Source: Cheiracanthium punctorium (lineage: Eukaryota > Arthropoda > Arachnida > Araneae > Cheiracanthiidae). From it: DNA of 64,000 bases. Of this stretch, positions 23,701-30,538 are shown one piece after another. Location: contig JAWZYV010012262.1 of the NCBI GenBank assembly GCA_038373885.1, positions 62,001 to 126,000 of the forward strand, in the 5' to 3' direction. A program made the position numbers and the translations under genes. The notes beneath the pieces were generated by a model, which had not been told where the DNA came from, ran no database searches, and saw only the letters and a list, made by a program, of their open reading frames with translations. Each line of letters starts with the position of its first letter. Position 1 is the first letter of the stretch.

Positions 23701-24571
23701 GCATAAATCATTTTGTGCGGGCGATAAAACGGCTTTTAATTAATAGTTTGAAAAGTAGTTAAAATTTCAAAATTTTGAGCCTCAGGTGCACTTTACCGAA
23801 GTTATGGGCTCAATCATGCTCAAATTTTCAAAGCTCTGCTTTCTATTGATTTGTCTGGAGAATATTCATTTTTATTATTACAGATAGATAGATTTGGCAT
23901 AAAACTGGCTTAATTTCCGTGGTATTTAATGTTTTTCAGATGCACGCGCGCTTATTTATTGAAGTAATAGCATTCTTGTTAGCTCAAAACATGAATCATT
24001 TGATACGGGCGAAACACGCCAACCATGGCAATGCAAAAACGGTTTTTAATTAATAATTAAAAAAGTAATTAAAAATCTAAAATTCTAATTAGCCTATAAC
24101 CAACTCCAGGGTCCCCTCTATATCTAAACCAAAATGCATCCTAATCGATTCAGCGGTTTAGGCGTGAAAGCGTCATAAACAAACAAACAAACTCACTTTC
24201 GCATTTATAATATTAGTTAGGATTTACGAGTATAATGAATTTTATTTTGATATTCTGTTTTTAAAAACTTTAATTCAAGAGTAGGAATGGCAAAGATTTC
24301 CCTTATGTTCCCAGTGTTACAGTCACATTACACTGCAGACAACGCTGGGTACATCTGTGTAAAAAACACTGGGATCAGAAGAGGTATCTCCACCTTTCTT
24401 CGAAGGCAGCAAACAGTTATATATTTATTTGAATAGTGTACTTAATTGTAATTTTGTTTGGATGTAATTTAGCTGATTTTATTTTATCATTGCTTACAGG
24501 GTACAAAGAAGCTTTGTCCACAGTGCAATATGATCACAGCTCCACGTGACCTTCGGCGAATTTTCTTGTAA
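66..24571 (+). CDS. RNF220: RNF220-like E3 ubiquitin-protein ligase, 3' part of gene (11 exons)
   Basis: Proposed CDS join: 66-131, 1133-1175, 1631-1722, 3901-4018, 5926-6022, 6847-6927, 7097-7149, 9912-9972, 10373-10478, 21095-21169, 24500-24571. This is 864 nt, giving 287 residues plus taa. All introns are GT-AG and every split codon joins in frame. The C-terminus carries a RING finger: C235-x2-C238, C251-x-H253-x2-C256-x2-C259, C270-x2-C273, then the tail APRDLRRIFL, which closely matches the end of vertebrate RNF220. Other family blocks are ETYQRVKSNRTTRL (residues 22-35), NVDGDD (126-131) and YTEADVITC (140-148). From family knowledge, RNF220 acts through its RING domain as an E3 ligase, works with ZC4H2, and modifies regulators of Hedgehog, Wnt and neural development. 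The start codon and N-terminal half lie upstream of base 1. The middle (residues 37-110) is strongly divergent and lacks the expected zinc-finger cysteines, so a divergent paralogue is possible. Confidence 0.9.
132..1132 (+). other. Intron of the RNF220-like gene
   Basis: AT-rich intron between exons a and b. Apart from a 64-bp palindromic MITE at 701-764, I see only unique-looking sequence. Confidence 0.7.
701..764. mobile_element. Short pogo/Tigger-like palindromic MITE
   Basis: CAGTAAAACCTCCCAAGTTG at the left end pairs with AATGTCCGACTTTCGGAGG and TTTCAC at the right end. TA occurs on both sides (699-700 and 765-766). The CAGTGAAACCTC-type terminus with TA target duplication is typical of pogo/Tigger-derived MITEs. 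A longer relative lies at 29047-29171, and degenerate relatives at 18337 and 19545. Confidence 0.6.
1133..1175 (+). CDS. RNF220: RNF220-like exon b
   Basis: The acceptor is ttttcatttcag and the donor tcat|gtaagt. The exon is 43 nt, entered in phase 0 and left with one base of a split Ser codon. It encodes TYQRVKSNRTTRLS, which corresponds to the conserved TYQRVRANRQTRL block of the RNF220 family. Confidence 0.88.
1631..1722 (+). CDS. RNF220: RNF220-like exon c
   Basis: The acceptor is cctcaagcag and the donor ggaag|gtaaag. The exon is 92 nt and codes for a basic CVIKRKKWDD segment, then SCPDRTPDDHLLPPALRK. In vertebrate RNF220 this position holds a small zinc finger before a KREG motif. Here the KREG junction is kept (RK|REG), but most finger cysteines and histidines are missing. 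Confidence 0.82.
1723..3122 (+). other. Intron sequence with a microsatellite
   Basis: AT-rich intron of the RNF220-like gene. It has a T-tract (2631-2666) followed by a (GT)13-type repeat up to 2691. No other structure stands out. Confidence 0.6.
2631..2691. repeat. Poly-T plus (GT)n simple repeat
   Basis: An uninterrupted run of about 35 T is followed by about 13 GT units within an intron. Simple-sequence tract. Confidence 0.9.
3123..3582. repeat. Dispersed repeat, copy 1 (partner at 27190-27615)
   Basis: Starts TTTAACCCTCGCGTCAACGA and runs to about 3580. A second diverged copy in the same orientation lies at about 27190-27615. Both share the blocks ATATCATTTTA, TTGTAAATGATT and CGAGTCGTGCAGTAAGTTAT. 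The TTAACCCT start resembles piggyBac-type ends. Confidence 0.6.
3591..3763. mobile_element. hAT-type MITE with 8-bp target duplication
   Basis: The terminal inverted repeats are CAGGGCCGTACCCAGGG and CCTGGGTACGGCCCTG. Flanks are gtatcgtg (3583-3590) and gtaccgtg (3764-3771), an 8-bp target duplication with one mismatch. The CAGGG start and 8-bp duplication are typical of the hAT superfamily. The 173-bp element is non-autonomous. It inserted into the end of the dispersed repeat above. Confidence 0.85.
3901..4018 (+). CDS. RNF220: RNF220-like exon d
   Basis: The acceptor is atcgttttag and the donor ccccg|gtaaga. The exon is 118 nt and starts in phase 0 with REGMEVDSAEASS. It continues with ADFNWAVTARLHAFASLQ, which sits where the family has an acidic/aromatic EYEW-type block but matches it poorly. 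The base composition is GC-richer than the surrounding intron, as expected of coding sequence. The last base (g) pairs with tt of the next exon to give Val. Confidence 0.8.
4220..4470 (+). repeat. Dispersed repeat of ~240 bp, copy 1 (partner at 33660-33915)
   Basis: A diverged copy in the same orientation lies at about 33660-33915. Shared blocks include CGGAGATATTCC, AAAATTTCCGTGA and TTGAAGAAATAATTTTTGAG. No coding capacity. Confidence 0.7.
4471..5280 (+). other. Intron sequence, nothing recognised
   Basis: AT-rich intron of the RNF220-like gene with no clear repeats or ORFs. Confidence 0.6.
5285..5450. ncRNA. Inverted pair of hammerhead-like motifs (Penelope-type relic)
   Basis: On the plus strand CTGAAGA (5408-5414) is followed by a loop and CGAAACGCGT (5434-5443). 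On the minus strand CTGAAGA (complement of 5319-5325) is followed by GAGAC...GTCTC and then CTAAAACGTGCGT, ending near 5285. The two face away from each other across about 90 bases. The CTGANGA...GAAAC core with a short ACGCGT stem resembles the minimal type I hammerheads known from Penelope-like elements and retrozymes. The plus copy has G at the cleavage position, so it is probably inactive. Confidence 0.45.
5461..5835. mobile_element. Degenerate MITE of the TACTCGCGTAATAGTC family
   Basis: The left side has several repeats of TTACTTGCATAATAG leading to AATAGTCGCAC. The right side has GGGTGCGACTATTACGCG. A better preserved relative lies at 22004-22176. Lies in the intron just before exon e. 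Confidence 0.5.
5926..6022 (+). CDS. RNF220: RNF220-like exon e
   Basis: The acceptor is ttcttactttcag. The exon is 97 nt and encodes PDYGARKFEV, an acidic stretch, then ELNVDGDDSATYGQP. The NVDGDD...YG.P pattern is a family signature. The donor ca|gtatcc is weaker than the others. It makes His at the junction where relatives have Gln, so the boundary could differ by a codon. Confidence 0.82.
6395..6560 (+). mobile_element. tRNA-derived SINE fragment
   Basis: An A-box-like TAGCCGAGAGC is followed by GGTTCCTGTTTCAAACC (B-box-like). The family core follows, CGTCGACCTAGCCGTTCG and GTGGTTTTCTCCG. The same core recurs at 22888, 26232, 26895, 35298, 51685 and 53095. No long A tail. Confidence 0.7.
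6847..6927 (+). CDS. RNF220: RNF220-like exon f
   Basis: The acceptor is cgatctcttag and the donor caaa|gtaagt. The exon is 81 nt and begins YTEADVITCSTEDNADNKD, matching the conserved YTEADVIPC block of RNF220. It ends inside a split Asn codon completed by the next exon. Confidence 0.88.
7097..7149 (+). CDS. RNF220: RNF220-like exon g
   Basis: The acceptor is aaaatcttttag and the donor ggag|gtaaga. The exon is 53 nt and codes for DSNYQRHAESSQWAVNG. The ESSQWA segment aligns in place with the EFSKWA segment of vertebrate RNF220. Confidence 0.83.
7784..8162. repeat. 189-bp tandem duplication
   Basis: Two head-to-tail copies (about 7784-7972 and 7973-8162) differ at only a few bases. Both contain ACACCATTGCGGTGATAG and ATTTGCACTCTTAG. 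Non-coding; within the intron between exons g and h. Confidence 0.9.
8764..9012. mobile_element. hAT-like non-autonomous element
   Basis: Ends are CAGTAGCAGTTCTAG and CTGGATCCGCCACTG (complement CAGTGGCGGATCCAG). The left part has a G/C-rich hairpin. The CAGTGGCGGATCCAG terminus is typical of arthropod hAT MITEs. I could not see a clean target duplication. Confidence 0.6.
9013..9911 (+). other. Intron sequence, nothing recognised
   Basis: Unique-looking AT-rich intron leading to the polypyrimidine tract of exon h. Confidence 0.6.
9912..9972 (+). CDS. RNF220: RNF220-like exon h
   Basis: The acceptor is ttttttctttttttcag and the donor ctag|gtacat. The exon is 61 nt and codes for a low-complexity SNNAEGQEVTSTCVNNDNA linker. 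Recognition rests on the splice sites and on matching phases to both neighbours, because the linker is not conserved. Confidence 0.72.
10373..10478 (+). CDS. RNF220: RNF220-like exon i (start of RING finger)
   Basis: The acceptor is tttatttcccag and the donor catg|gtaagt. The exon is 106 nt, an acidic Asn/Asp/Lys-rich linker followed by GIKCLICM, which carries the first RING zinc pair (C235 and C238). The linker replaces the region that forms a coiled coil in vertebrate RNF220, and I see no clear heptads in it. Confidence 0.9.
10735..11890 (+). repeat. Interspersed repeat copy A (relatives at 39195 and 41228)
   Basis: Shares long blocks with 39195-40705 and 41228-42712, for example TCAGATTTTAAATAC, CTATATATTAAAA, AAACACATCTTTGGAATCGA and the C-run followed by CACGTTATCTGGCAAACACA. 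This copy lacks the short MITE found in the other two, so it shows the empty site (GAGCACTGAAACTTGTGCAT). No ORF. Confidence 0.75.
11891..13500. other. Intron sequence without a recognised feature
   Basis: AT-rich DNA in the large intron. A 108-codon minus-strand frame at 13096-13422 has no recognisable motif and I do not call it a gene. Confidence 0.5.
13504..13624. mobile_element. Short foldback (palindromic) MITE
   Basis: The left arm, with ATTAATCATTTTGG and GGTCTAAACACTTA, is the inverse of the right arm, with TAAGTATTTAGACC and CCAAAATGATTAAT. The loop is short. It could form a ~55-bp hairpin in RNA. Family unknown. Confidence 0.7.
13783..13946. mobile_element. hAT-like MITE
   Basis: Ends are TAGGGGCGTAGCCAAG and CTCTTGGCCACGTACCTG. 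These are imperfect inverted repeats of the hAT type. About 165 bp, next to the antisense ORF. Confidence 0.5.
14042..14869 (-). CDS. Nested antisense intronless ORF, hypothetical 275-aa protein
   Basis: This is an uninterrupted 275-codon frame inside the 10.6-kb intron of the RNF220-like gene, on the opposite strand. The ATG at 14869 has an A at -3. The taa stop at 14042-14044 lies within the AATAAA hexamer that occupies 14041-14046 on the minus strand. The product is soluble, without signal peptide or membrane segment, and rich in Arg, Tyr, Asn and Pro. It is basic around residues 47-70 (KKRRQNWKSN), has a central VDKGYILGVGNPVPRYI stretch, and a Trp/Phe-rich C-terminal half (RWYHPL, RFDQRWPKERR, FVLDWIDEQLTFLPESFGDD). 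The composition is ordinary, unlike the surrounding AT-rich DNA, and no transposase or reverse transcriptase motif is visible, so I take it as a real gene or a recent retrocopy. I do not recognise the family. A role in cilia or sperm is only a loose impression from the layout. Confidence 0.65.
   Translation of the reverse strand: MPLCYHEFLDEIEQYKKLHGLVTHDDDYRKKFWLPYRPIDRRAVHLKKRRQNWKSNSESEQECRKFSVTPREKPTRLVDKGYILGVGNPVPRYINRDSAVAKEFQGARIRVNIKPSPDYPSHISSNTVNYLMRRNSPAHNDCLDVEKNSATLWRDLINATLESKIISGVARWYHPLVATAQSRFDQRWPKERRNKYPDIYFDEFCKLFHTPSRVFVLDWIDEQLTFLPESFGDDYAFRRGLNSRRFQKTENKLSECNGNLKRIQRYQKFIEMCSE
15071..15182. mobile_element. Palindromic MITE, 112 bp
   Basis: AAGGGTGCGTTCAGACTGCC at the left mirrors GGCAGTCTAAACGCGCCTTA at the right. 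The pairing continues inward around ACTCGAGT. It lies just upstream of the antisense ORF start. Confidence 0.75.
15555..15683. repeat. Dispersed repeat, copy 1 (partner at 37300-37434)
   Basis: CCCAATGCTGAAAAAAGG through TTGACGACAGCTGGCTGTGC is repeated at 37300-37434 with about 90% identity by eye. A fragment recurs at 15685. No coding capacity is apparent. Confidence 0.8.
16510..18075. mobile_element. Long foldback element (~1.5 kb inverted repeat)
   Basis: The left arm begins GCCGTACCAAAATCGACG and the right arm ends GCGGATTTTGGTACCG. The arms match inversely through AACGGCAATAG/TTGCCATTCG, GACGTCAAATG/CATTTGACGTC, AAGATCTTTCGGA/TCCGAAAGATCTT and CGTTGAAATGAGTCCA/TGGACTCATTTCAACG. The centre is near 17300, where TTGCTTAAGCAA is a perfect palindrome. 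It is non-autonomous, in the large intron, and the left arm is split by a second element. Confidence 0.75.
16874..17143. mobile_element. hAT-like MITE nested in a foldback element
   Basis: Ends are CAGGGGGTCGATCCAGG and CTGCATCGACCCTTG (complement CAAGGGTCGATGCAG). It interrupts the left arm of the foldback element. The uninterrupted sequence can be read in the right arm near 17550-17575, so it inserted after the arms formed or was lost from one arm. Confidence 0.65.
18076..19885. other. Intron sequence with degenerate MITE pieces
   Basis: AT-rich. Weak pogo-like remnants lie around 18337-18375 (GTGAAACCTCC) and 19545-19685. Otherwise nothing recognised. Confidence 0.5.
19889..19963. repeat. 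38-bp tandem duplication
   Basis: CAGTCAGTTTTTGGTAAAAA-type unit, in the form AGTCAGTTTTTGGTAAAAAG followed by TAAAAATAGGCCATT, occurs twice head to tail. Confidence 0.85.
21095..21169 (+). CDS. RNF220: RNF220-like exon j (RING core)
   Basis: The acceptor is gtttatttcag and the donor actctg|gtgagt. The exon is 75 nt, phase 0. It codes for EPFIKPVVSICCWHVHCEECWLKTL, written here in two overlapping parts: EPFIKPVVSICCWHVHC and CWHVHCEECWLKTL. It holds RING ligands C251, H253, C256 and C259. It follows a 10.6-kb intron. Confidence 0.95.
22004..22176. mobile_element. MITE with GTGTTTACTCGCGTAATAGTC termini
   Basis: Left GTGTTTACTCGCGTAATAGT and right ACTATTACGCGAGTAAACAC are near-perfect 20-bp inverted repeats. 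The 173-bp interior is C-rich on one side and has no ORF. A decayed relative is at 5461-5835. Confidence 0.8.
22540..23290 (+). repeat. Tandem array of ~145-bp units
   Basis: Units starting near 22540, 22687, 22834 and 23232 share CTGTAAAAGAACTAT, ATATGCATGAATTTTAGCC, AGTGAAAAAAGTTT and ATAGAGCGTAATG. The third unit is split by a SINE. Confidence 0.75.
22888..23125 (+). mobile_element. tRNA-derived SINE inserted in the tandem array
   Basis: Carries the family core GTCGACCTAGCCGCTCCCAG and GTGGTTTTCT, then CGCATAAATACGGGCTAGGA. The array resumes after it with TACTCAGGAATAATGTA. Confidence 0.7.
23450..23596. mobile_element. MITE, GGTACTTACGTATTATCCC family, copy 1
   Basis: Ends are GGTACTTACGTATTATCCCA and GGGATAATACGTAAGTACC, with the match extending over about 26 bp. 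Flanks are tttttctt and cctttctt, an 8-bp duplication with two mismatches. Other copies are at 39810-39980 and 41833-41948. Confidence 0.8.
24500..24571 (+). CDS. RNF220: RNF220-like terminal exon
   Basis: The acceptor is cattgcttacag. The exon is 72 nt including the taa stop. It codes for GTKKLCPQCNMITAPRD and then LRRIFL. C270 and C273 complete the RING finger. The tail is nearly identical to vertebrate RNF220, which anchors the gene identification. Confidence 0.95.
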   Translation, partial: GTKKLCPQCNMITAPRDLRRIFL

Positions 24572-26230
24572 CTGTTGATTTTACAAGCGAAAAAAAATAA
24601 TTTAAAAGTGCTAGTCATGTTTATCCTAAAAGTTTTTATTTCTCCTTTCTGTTTTATGGCTTTCTTCTAAATTAAATTTTAAGAAATGAAGAGAGATTTA
24701 TCTATATCAAATCAAAATTATTGAAGAAGCGGACTTCAAATTAGAGGACAGTCTTCAACAACAAGAAAAGACTTGTACATGTTAGTTCATGAAGATCACA
24801 GTTCAGGAACTTCTGAGCTTCCCGAACTTGCAAGTTCTATAGTGGATTGATTGCCGGACTGCTTAGAGCTTCTAAGAGAAAAATTAACTTTTTTAAAAAG
24901 TGCAATGTATTAAATGAGTGATGTATGTTTCTTTTTGTTTATTATTCCTGTAAAAATATGTAAAAAAGACATTTTAATGAGAGTTCCTGAAAATAAAATA
25001 AAGGAAAATTAAGCCATGCAAAATATATTGAGTAATTCGAGGATTTAAACACAATAAAAACAATAAAAATAAAAATAAGTACGATCAAAATTCTTAATAT
25101 ATGAATAAATATTTATTTGTTTGATGATTATAAATGACCATGATTGATAAATTTTTATGGCATGACTGGAAATTCGAGAGCCTTTTTGTTACTAAAAGAA
25201 GAGTTTAAAATATAATGGCATGCAAATCAGCGTTTTACATCAATTAATGAAAAATAATTTTTAAAAATGAACTTCTTTAAGAATTTGAAATAATTTTTAA
25301 CTATTTCTGAAAGTTTATTATTATTTATATATTTTTTTTAATGACCATCAATGTTTATAAATTTTCATATTTTAACAAAACAAATATTTAAAATGCGTGC
25401 AAACCCAGTTTTATTGACACTATAAAGCTTGACTTGCTTAACTTTACAAAATATTTGGAATACAAATTACTCGCAGGATAGATTTACTTTAATTTAATAG
25501 TATAAAATATATAAATTTGCTCTTAAAATGGTACAAATTGTACATTAGAAATTCATTATTTCTGAGGTGAAATGTACAATCTTATTTCTCTCCTTTTATT
25601 TTTATACATAAAAAATTAAAGCATTTTTCGACTACACACCAATATTTTATAAATAATTGTTCATACTTTTCGTTTTCATTTCTTCGCTTTTGAAAAGAGA
25701 GAAATCGGCTTTATTTAGAAATGCATCATCATTGATTTTTCGACAAAAGTAAGTTTCTCCATCAAACATCACTGAAACATCAATTTTCTGATAGAGCATA
25801 ATAATAAAACGTACCGACTGCATGGCAAAATAATCAGCACAATGAATTCTGTGCAGAAATCAAGGATGCTTAAGTGATTTGCGGAACTGTTGTTATTCTT
25901 GTTAAAAGTGTAAAAAAAAAAAATTGGATTGTTGCTTTTTATGGTTTCATTTGATTATTAAATTTGTAGAGCTCTTTTTAGATTTGTAGATCTCCTCTGT
26001 ACAAATTGTTGATCCCCAAACAATATTGTTTGACATCTCTATTATGTTCCCATGTGTTTAAATCACTGAATCAGAGTTTGTACAATTTATGTTATGTATA
26101 TAGATAATAAAACTGCGTGGAAATTATATACAAACGAGTATATGGTTTGATTATTTAAATATGAAATATATAAAGCCGAGAAATAAGAAATATTTTAGAC
26201 GCAAACATAATAGGTTGATTTTGAGGATTT
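24572..26230 (+). other. Probable 3' UTR and flank of the RNF220-like gene
   Basis: This is AT-rich, non-repetitive-looking sequence after the stop codon, with no ORF of note. Two overlapping AATAAA signals lie at 24992-24997 and 24997-25002, and another lies at 26106-26111. Any of these could end the transcript. The true cleavage site cannot be told from sequence alone. Confidence 0.5.
24992..25002 (+). promoter_or_regulatory. Candidate polyadenylation signals
   Basis: Two overlapping AATAAA hexamers occur about 420 bases after the stop of the RNF220-like gene. They are the first canonical signals downstream of the stop. A further AATAAA lies at 26106. Confidence 0.45.
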
Positions 26231-26231
26231 A

Positions 26232-26455
26232 AAGTGGCCCTACGCGTAGCGCTATCAACTGGGAGACAGAAGGTTCAAACCCAGGTCGCGTCCTCCGACC
26301 TAGTCGTTTGGAGCTTTCCGTTGTTTTCTCCGAAACTTTGCGTAAATACGGGTTAGGACCCCTTAGAAAGACCCCCCCCCCCAGGAAGGGCGCTGATCCC
26401 TCGGCCTAGATTCCTGGAACAAATAATCTGCCTCAATCCTACAAACAAATATGAT
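26232..26455 (+). mobile_element. tRNA-derived SINE
   Basis: TAGCGCTATCAACTGGGAG and GGTTCAAACCC give A- and B-box-like parts. The family core CCGACCTAGTCGTTTGGAG and GCGTAAATACGGGTTAGGAC follows. It lies past the likely end of the RNF220-like transcript. Confidence 0.75.
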
Positions 26456-26894
26456 GATTTAAAATTTAAAAAGTGCTACCCAAATCAAAATTTTTAAAAT
26501 TTACGTTTTGTAGGAGTGTGGGGAATCGTTTACTATGTCATTTCATTTCGAAAAAATACTAACACTGAACTGATCATAATAAGTATATAAATGAAGCAAT
26601 TTACTTACTGTTCAGAAGGAGCATTTTTTTAAAAAGCAAAATCAGTTACATAAACCTCTTGTTAATGTTACACAGTTATCAGATGAGTTTTGATTGCATT
26701 AAACAAGAAAAATAATTTATTCTAAATATCGATTTAAATATATTTTTCAATACAATTGACTATTTTGTACTTAAATACTGATGTATAACTAACATTACGG
26801 CGTCACCTCAGCGCTAAAAATTATAATCCTTGCAAAGAAAGATTCTCTCTCTTTTTTTTTTTAATCTAACGTTGCTCTGCTCTGACCTTTATCC

Positions 26895-27150
26895 GCGCAA
26901 CTATGGCCGAGTGGATAAAACACTCAGAATGGTAGACGGTTGAAGCGTGAAGGTCCAGCATTCTGGCCTGGCTCTTCGCACGGCTGTCGATCTAACATCT
27001 TCAGTTTTGGTCGGTTTTCTGCAGATGTAGCGCAATAGAATAACTCGTGAATACGCATTAGAACTCCTTAGAAAGCCATACAACCAAGGTACTCCCGATC
27101 CTAGACAGATGGCCCACGTGTAGCTATGCCATAACAACGCAAAACAAAAC
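26895..27150 (+). mobile_element. tRNA-derived SINE with perfect A box
   Basis: TGGCCGAGTGG at 26904-26914 is a classic RNA polymerase III A box. GGTCCAGCATT at 26952-26962 is B-box-like. The body has GGTCGGTTTTCTGCAGATGT and TGAATACGCATTAGAACTCC, as in the copies at 35298 and 51685. Confidence 0.8.
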
Positions 27151-27189
27151 AAACTGACCTTTATCCAGTTACAGTATAATCCTTGCTTC

Positions 27190-27615
27190 AATGACCGGGT
27201 ACCTTTTGAGTGTGGGGACCTGAAATTTTAATAATTTCTAATTAAGCCTAGATAAAATCGCTTTTAATTCTCGTTAATTACATGATTCTGAACTAAGCAT
27301 ATCATTTTAACGCCTTTTGGAAAAATTATTGCTGGTTTTGATGTGTTATCCCTTCCTTTTTCATCACTCAATTTCCAAGGTACTAAAGTACCTATTATTG
27401 TTTCTCGTGTACATACCGATTGTAAATGATTGTTATGACAAATATAATCAAACATAGTAATAAAAATTCTTATTGTGAATTATTTATTTTTCCTTTAATT
27501 AATTATTATTATTATCATAATTAATTATTCGAGTCGTGCAGTAAGTTATTACTTGATTATAAAATCGGTAAGAAGTATAATGAAACTAACAGGGAGAATA
27601 GATAGATATTCTGTG
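27190..27615. repeat. Dispersed repeat, copy 2 (partner at 3123-3582)
   Basis: Diverged same-orientation copy of the repeat at 3123. Shared blocks include ATATCATTTTA, TTGTAAATGATTGTTAT and CGAGTCGTGCAGTAAGTTAT. Confidence 0.65.
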
Positions 27616-28440
27616 TGAAGACCGCGGTACCCTATTTATTAAAAACATGGGAAGCATTTGGTCACAAACGCTAGGAATATGCAAAACCAAACGTGGGAAA
27701 GTAATAGCGGATACAGAATGGAAATATTCGTCGTTGTGTCATTTCAATTATGTTAGCGTGCAGGTTTAAATAAGTAAAGGCACTTCACAGAACCATTTTC
27801 CAATCGTAATCTGTGAGATTTATTTTGTGAACCTCTGTAAAATATCTATAAATATTGCTAAAAGCGGTTTTTATTTTTAGAGGGTAGTGGTGGTGTGGAG
27901 AGTTAATTTATTTGATTCAAAAGTGCTCTGTAGTTACAGATGAGTGAATAACTACTCAGATTTTTAAAAAATGAAATCAACAAACTGTGTTAAAGATCAC
28001 TAAAATACAGTGGTATTATTAAAATTTTTCATGTATGGTTACTCGAATAATTACAAAAATTTTATACTTGAATAATTACAATGATAAACTTTTAATACGT
28101 AATGCAAAATCCCCAGTGAAAATAAATATTTTTGACAACCTCCTTATACATCTTTCAATAAGGAAATTGGACAGGTTTCTGTCAAAGAGCATCGGCAATG
28201 ATACAGGCAAGCAAGTTATACATTTTACTGTAATAGTCGTGATTTGTTACGTAATATAAACGCTTTAAAAGATATCTGGAAGAGAGTTGCATTTCGATAA
28301 TGCTACTAAATTACACCCACTTTAAAAAGCATTCGAATGTGACCGATTTCTTAAATTAATTTCTAGAATAATTATTTAGTCTTCGTAAAGCTTAATCAAT
28401 CAATATAAAGTAATGTAATCAAATTTTCCTTGAATTACAG
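27616..28440. other. Intergenic, nothing recognised
   Basis: AT-rich sequence with no supported gene. The 74-codon frame at 28035 has no motif. Confidence 0.5.
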
Positions 28441-28489
28441 TGTACGGTGGGGTAAAATGGGTAGGTGTTCCTTTTTGATAAAAAATCCT

Positions 28490-28692
28490 TTGTTTTTTTT
28501 CCCTAACGGGCTGGCACTTGCAGAGTAAGCATTCCCCACTACAACGGCCAGAAGATACTGGTCATTCTATTATGAGGGCGACCATTACCTCCTATGAAGG
28601 GACGGACGAGTTAACACCCAATCCAAAATCGAACCCGGACCCAAGGCGGGATAGAATAGTTCTTTAGCCACCACACCACCTGGGAGGCTGGT
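28490..28692 (-). mobile_element. SINE of a second family
   Basis: Shares GAAGGGACGGACGAGTTAAC and CACCCAATCCAAAATCGAAC with a diverged copy at 53797-53930. GGGTTCGATTTTGG-like B box and CCCAGGTGGTGTGGTGGC-like start read on the minus strand. Confidence 0.6.
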
Positions 28693-29046
28693 AAAAAATC
28701 TGAATAAATTATTTTTAAATTCTACGTATTTCTTTTTTGACTACATTTTCGGAGATTAGTTGGTAAGATTTATACTCTTCATTAATTGAGCTTGGAAATA
28801 TAATACATATCAGCTTTTATCTGCTTATTGAATCCATGTTCTTTTTGCCCCCTTTTCTACTGTGTTCCACTCTCCAAAAATCTTTCCAGAAATTAATACA
28901 TTCCCAAAAATTATAGAAATTCTATTAATATTTTCAATTTAGGAAAGGTCTAAACATCTTTATTATCAGAAAAAAGTAAGATTTAAAAATATTTTTCAAG
29001 TTTTAGTGTGGTGGGGTAAAATGGGTATAAAGTTCGGCTCAGTTAA

Positions 29047-29171
29047 TTCAGTGAAACCTTTGAAAGTTGGACACTTGCGGATCCCTCAAAAGTGTCCAAC
29101 CAGAGATTTCACTGTATTATGGTCATATTTCCATTCCCAGAAAAGTGTCCAGCTTGGGAGGTCTCACTGTA
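29047..29171. mobile_element. pogo/Tigger-like MITE
   Basis: Ends are GTGAAACCTTTGAAAGTTGG and CCAGCTTGGGAGGTCTCAC (an inverted pair). Two internal AAAGTGTCCA motifs occur. Same family as 701-764. Confidence 0.65.
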
Positions 29172-30317
29172 CTATGTTTCTAAATGCTCCTAACAAGCTT
29201 TTAAATGAAGAATCGGCAAGATCAATAGGAGTGACTGAAGAAGTAATTTCAAATTTGAATCATAATTGTATTAACAGTTTTTACAATAAAACCTTGAATT
29301 TCGGGAAATGGGGGGGGGGAGTGAAAGAAAAACGCGAAAGCAGAACTGTACACCGAATAATAAATTAGCAAGCAGTGGAGGCATATAAATAAACTTCATG
29401 TGCGCGATACCGCCTAAGTCTTTAGATGAATTTAAATTTTCACAGTTATTCTAAAAATTGCATTCGAGTAAAACACAGTTATCCTATGTTAGATTAATGA
29501 ACAAATAAATAATTTTCTCAAAAAAAAGGGTATGATTAGGTAAAATGGGTATAAGAATACGCATTTTTTGTATTTATGCACAGTTTAGTGTTATAATGTT
29601 AAACATTTAACTTTCTCATGTTGCTTTATGCAATGCGTTGATCACCTTCACACTTGAAACAAAATTATATAATTATATTAGTCTTAAATGCAAAAATATT
29701 AAACTTTATTTAGATCTCCTTATTTCCGTAAAGAAGTGGGGTGGGGTAAAATAGGTAAAGATTTTAAAAATGACAAAATTTTACTTCACTTTATTAAGCT
29801 TTATATATTTTTAATAACTTAAAAATGTTTCCTACTAATGTGTAACGATATAGGCTAAAGAATAAAAATCCTTTGAAACAAAATATTTATAATTTTGATC
29901 AAGAAGAAATACCTATTCATTTTAACCCACTTTACCTTGCAACGAAGAGATGTCTGAATGCACTATTCATTCAGAACCTACAGGTTTAACAAAATTGGCC
30001 ATAATATTTTTAATTTGTGTAATTTGTAAGTTACAATAAAAAAAATATAAGTTAAATTCGATATAATTTTTTATACTAAAGAGAAACATTTCCGAAAGTT
30101 TCACAAGACAAACAAGTTTGCTGTCCGTAAAAATGCATAATATATATTTTCGGAAGAAAATTTCTGAATTTTTCAAATGTTTTAAAATATGTTTACAAAT
30201 CAAGTGATTGGTATAGTTTTCGTTTCAAAAACAGACGTGGATGACTGTCCAAATTTTAGTGGTGCCATCTGTTGTTTCATTGAGAAATTATTGTGTTTAC
30301 GCTCAGCGCAATTGAAA

Positions 30318-30538
30318 TTAACCCTTTCAGCCTGATTAAATAATTTCTCGCGAATAGATATGTGTGCACATTTTTTCAGTAATGGAGATTAAATTTGCGA
30401 TGAAATAAAGTATCCTGATTATTAAAGTTTCGTAAAATATACAAAACCGTGTATTTATTTATTTATTTATAATTTTTTTTGGAAATATTTTCTGAAAGTT
30501 TGTGCCCTCAGTTGTGGAACTTGGTCTGAAAGGATTAA
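30318..30538. mobile_element. piggyBac-like MITE, copy 1
   Basis: TTAACCCTTTCAGCCTGA at the left mirrors TCTGAAAGGATTAA at the right, and TTAA lies at both ends. TTAA duplication plus a CCCTTT terminus suggests piggyBac. A relative is at 45261-45488. Confidence 0.7.

Larger units (their letters stand above)
22282..24226 (+). mobile_element. RTE-like non-LTR retroelement remnant
   Basis: Begins AGCTGCTACCCGCGACTTCG and ends AAACAAACAAACTCACTTTC then GCATTTATAATATTAGT. These phrases are common ends of an arthropod non-LTR-type interspersed repeat, recognised by memory rather than search. No reverse transcriptase ORF survives. It contains a tandem array, a SINE and a MITE, listed separately, and lies in the last intron of the RNF220-like gene. 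Confidence 0.55.
28441..29942. mobile_element. ~1.5-kb TIR element with GGGGTAAAATGGGTA motifs
   Basis: Left end GGTGGGGTAAAATGGGTAGG (28446) is mirrored by CCTATTCATTTTAACCCACTTTACC at the right end (29912-29936; quoted in part as CATTTTAACCCACTTTACC). The motif recurs inside in direct orientation near 29011, 29536 and 29741. The element holds a SINE (28490-28692) and a pogo-like MITE (29047-29171). No transposase ORF. Confidence 0.6.
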
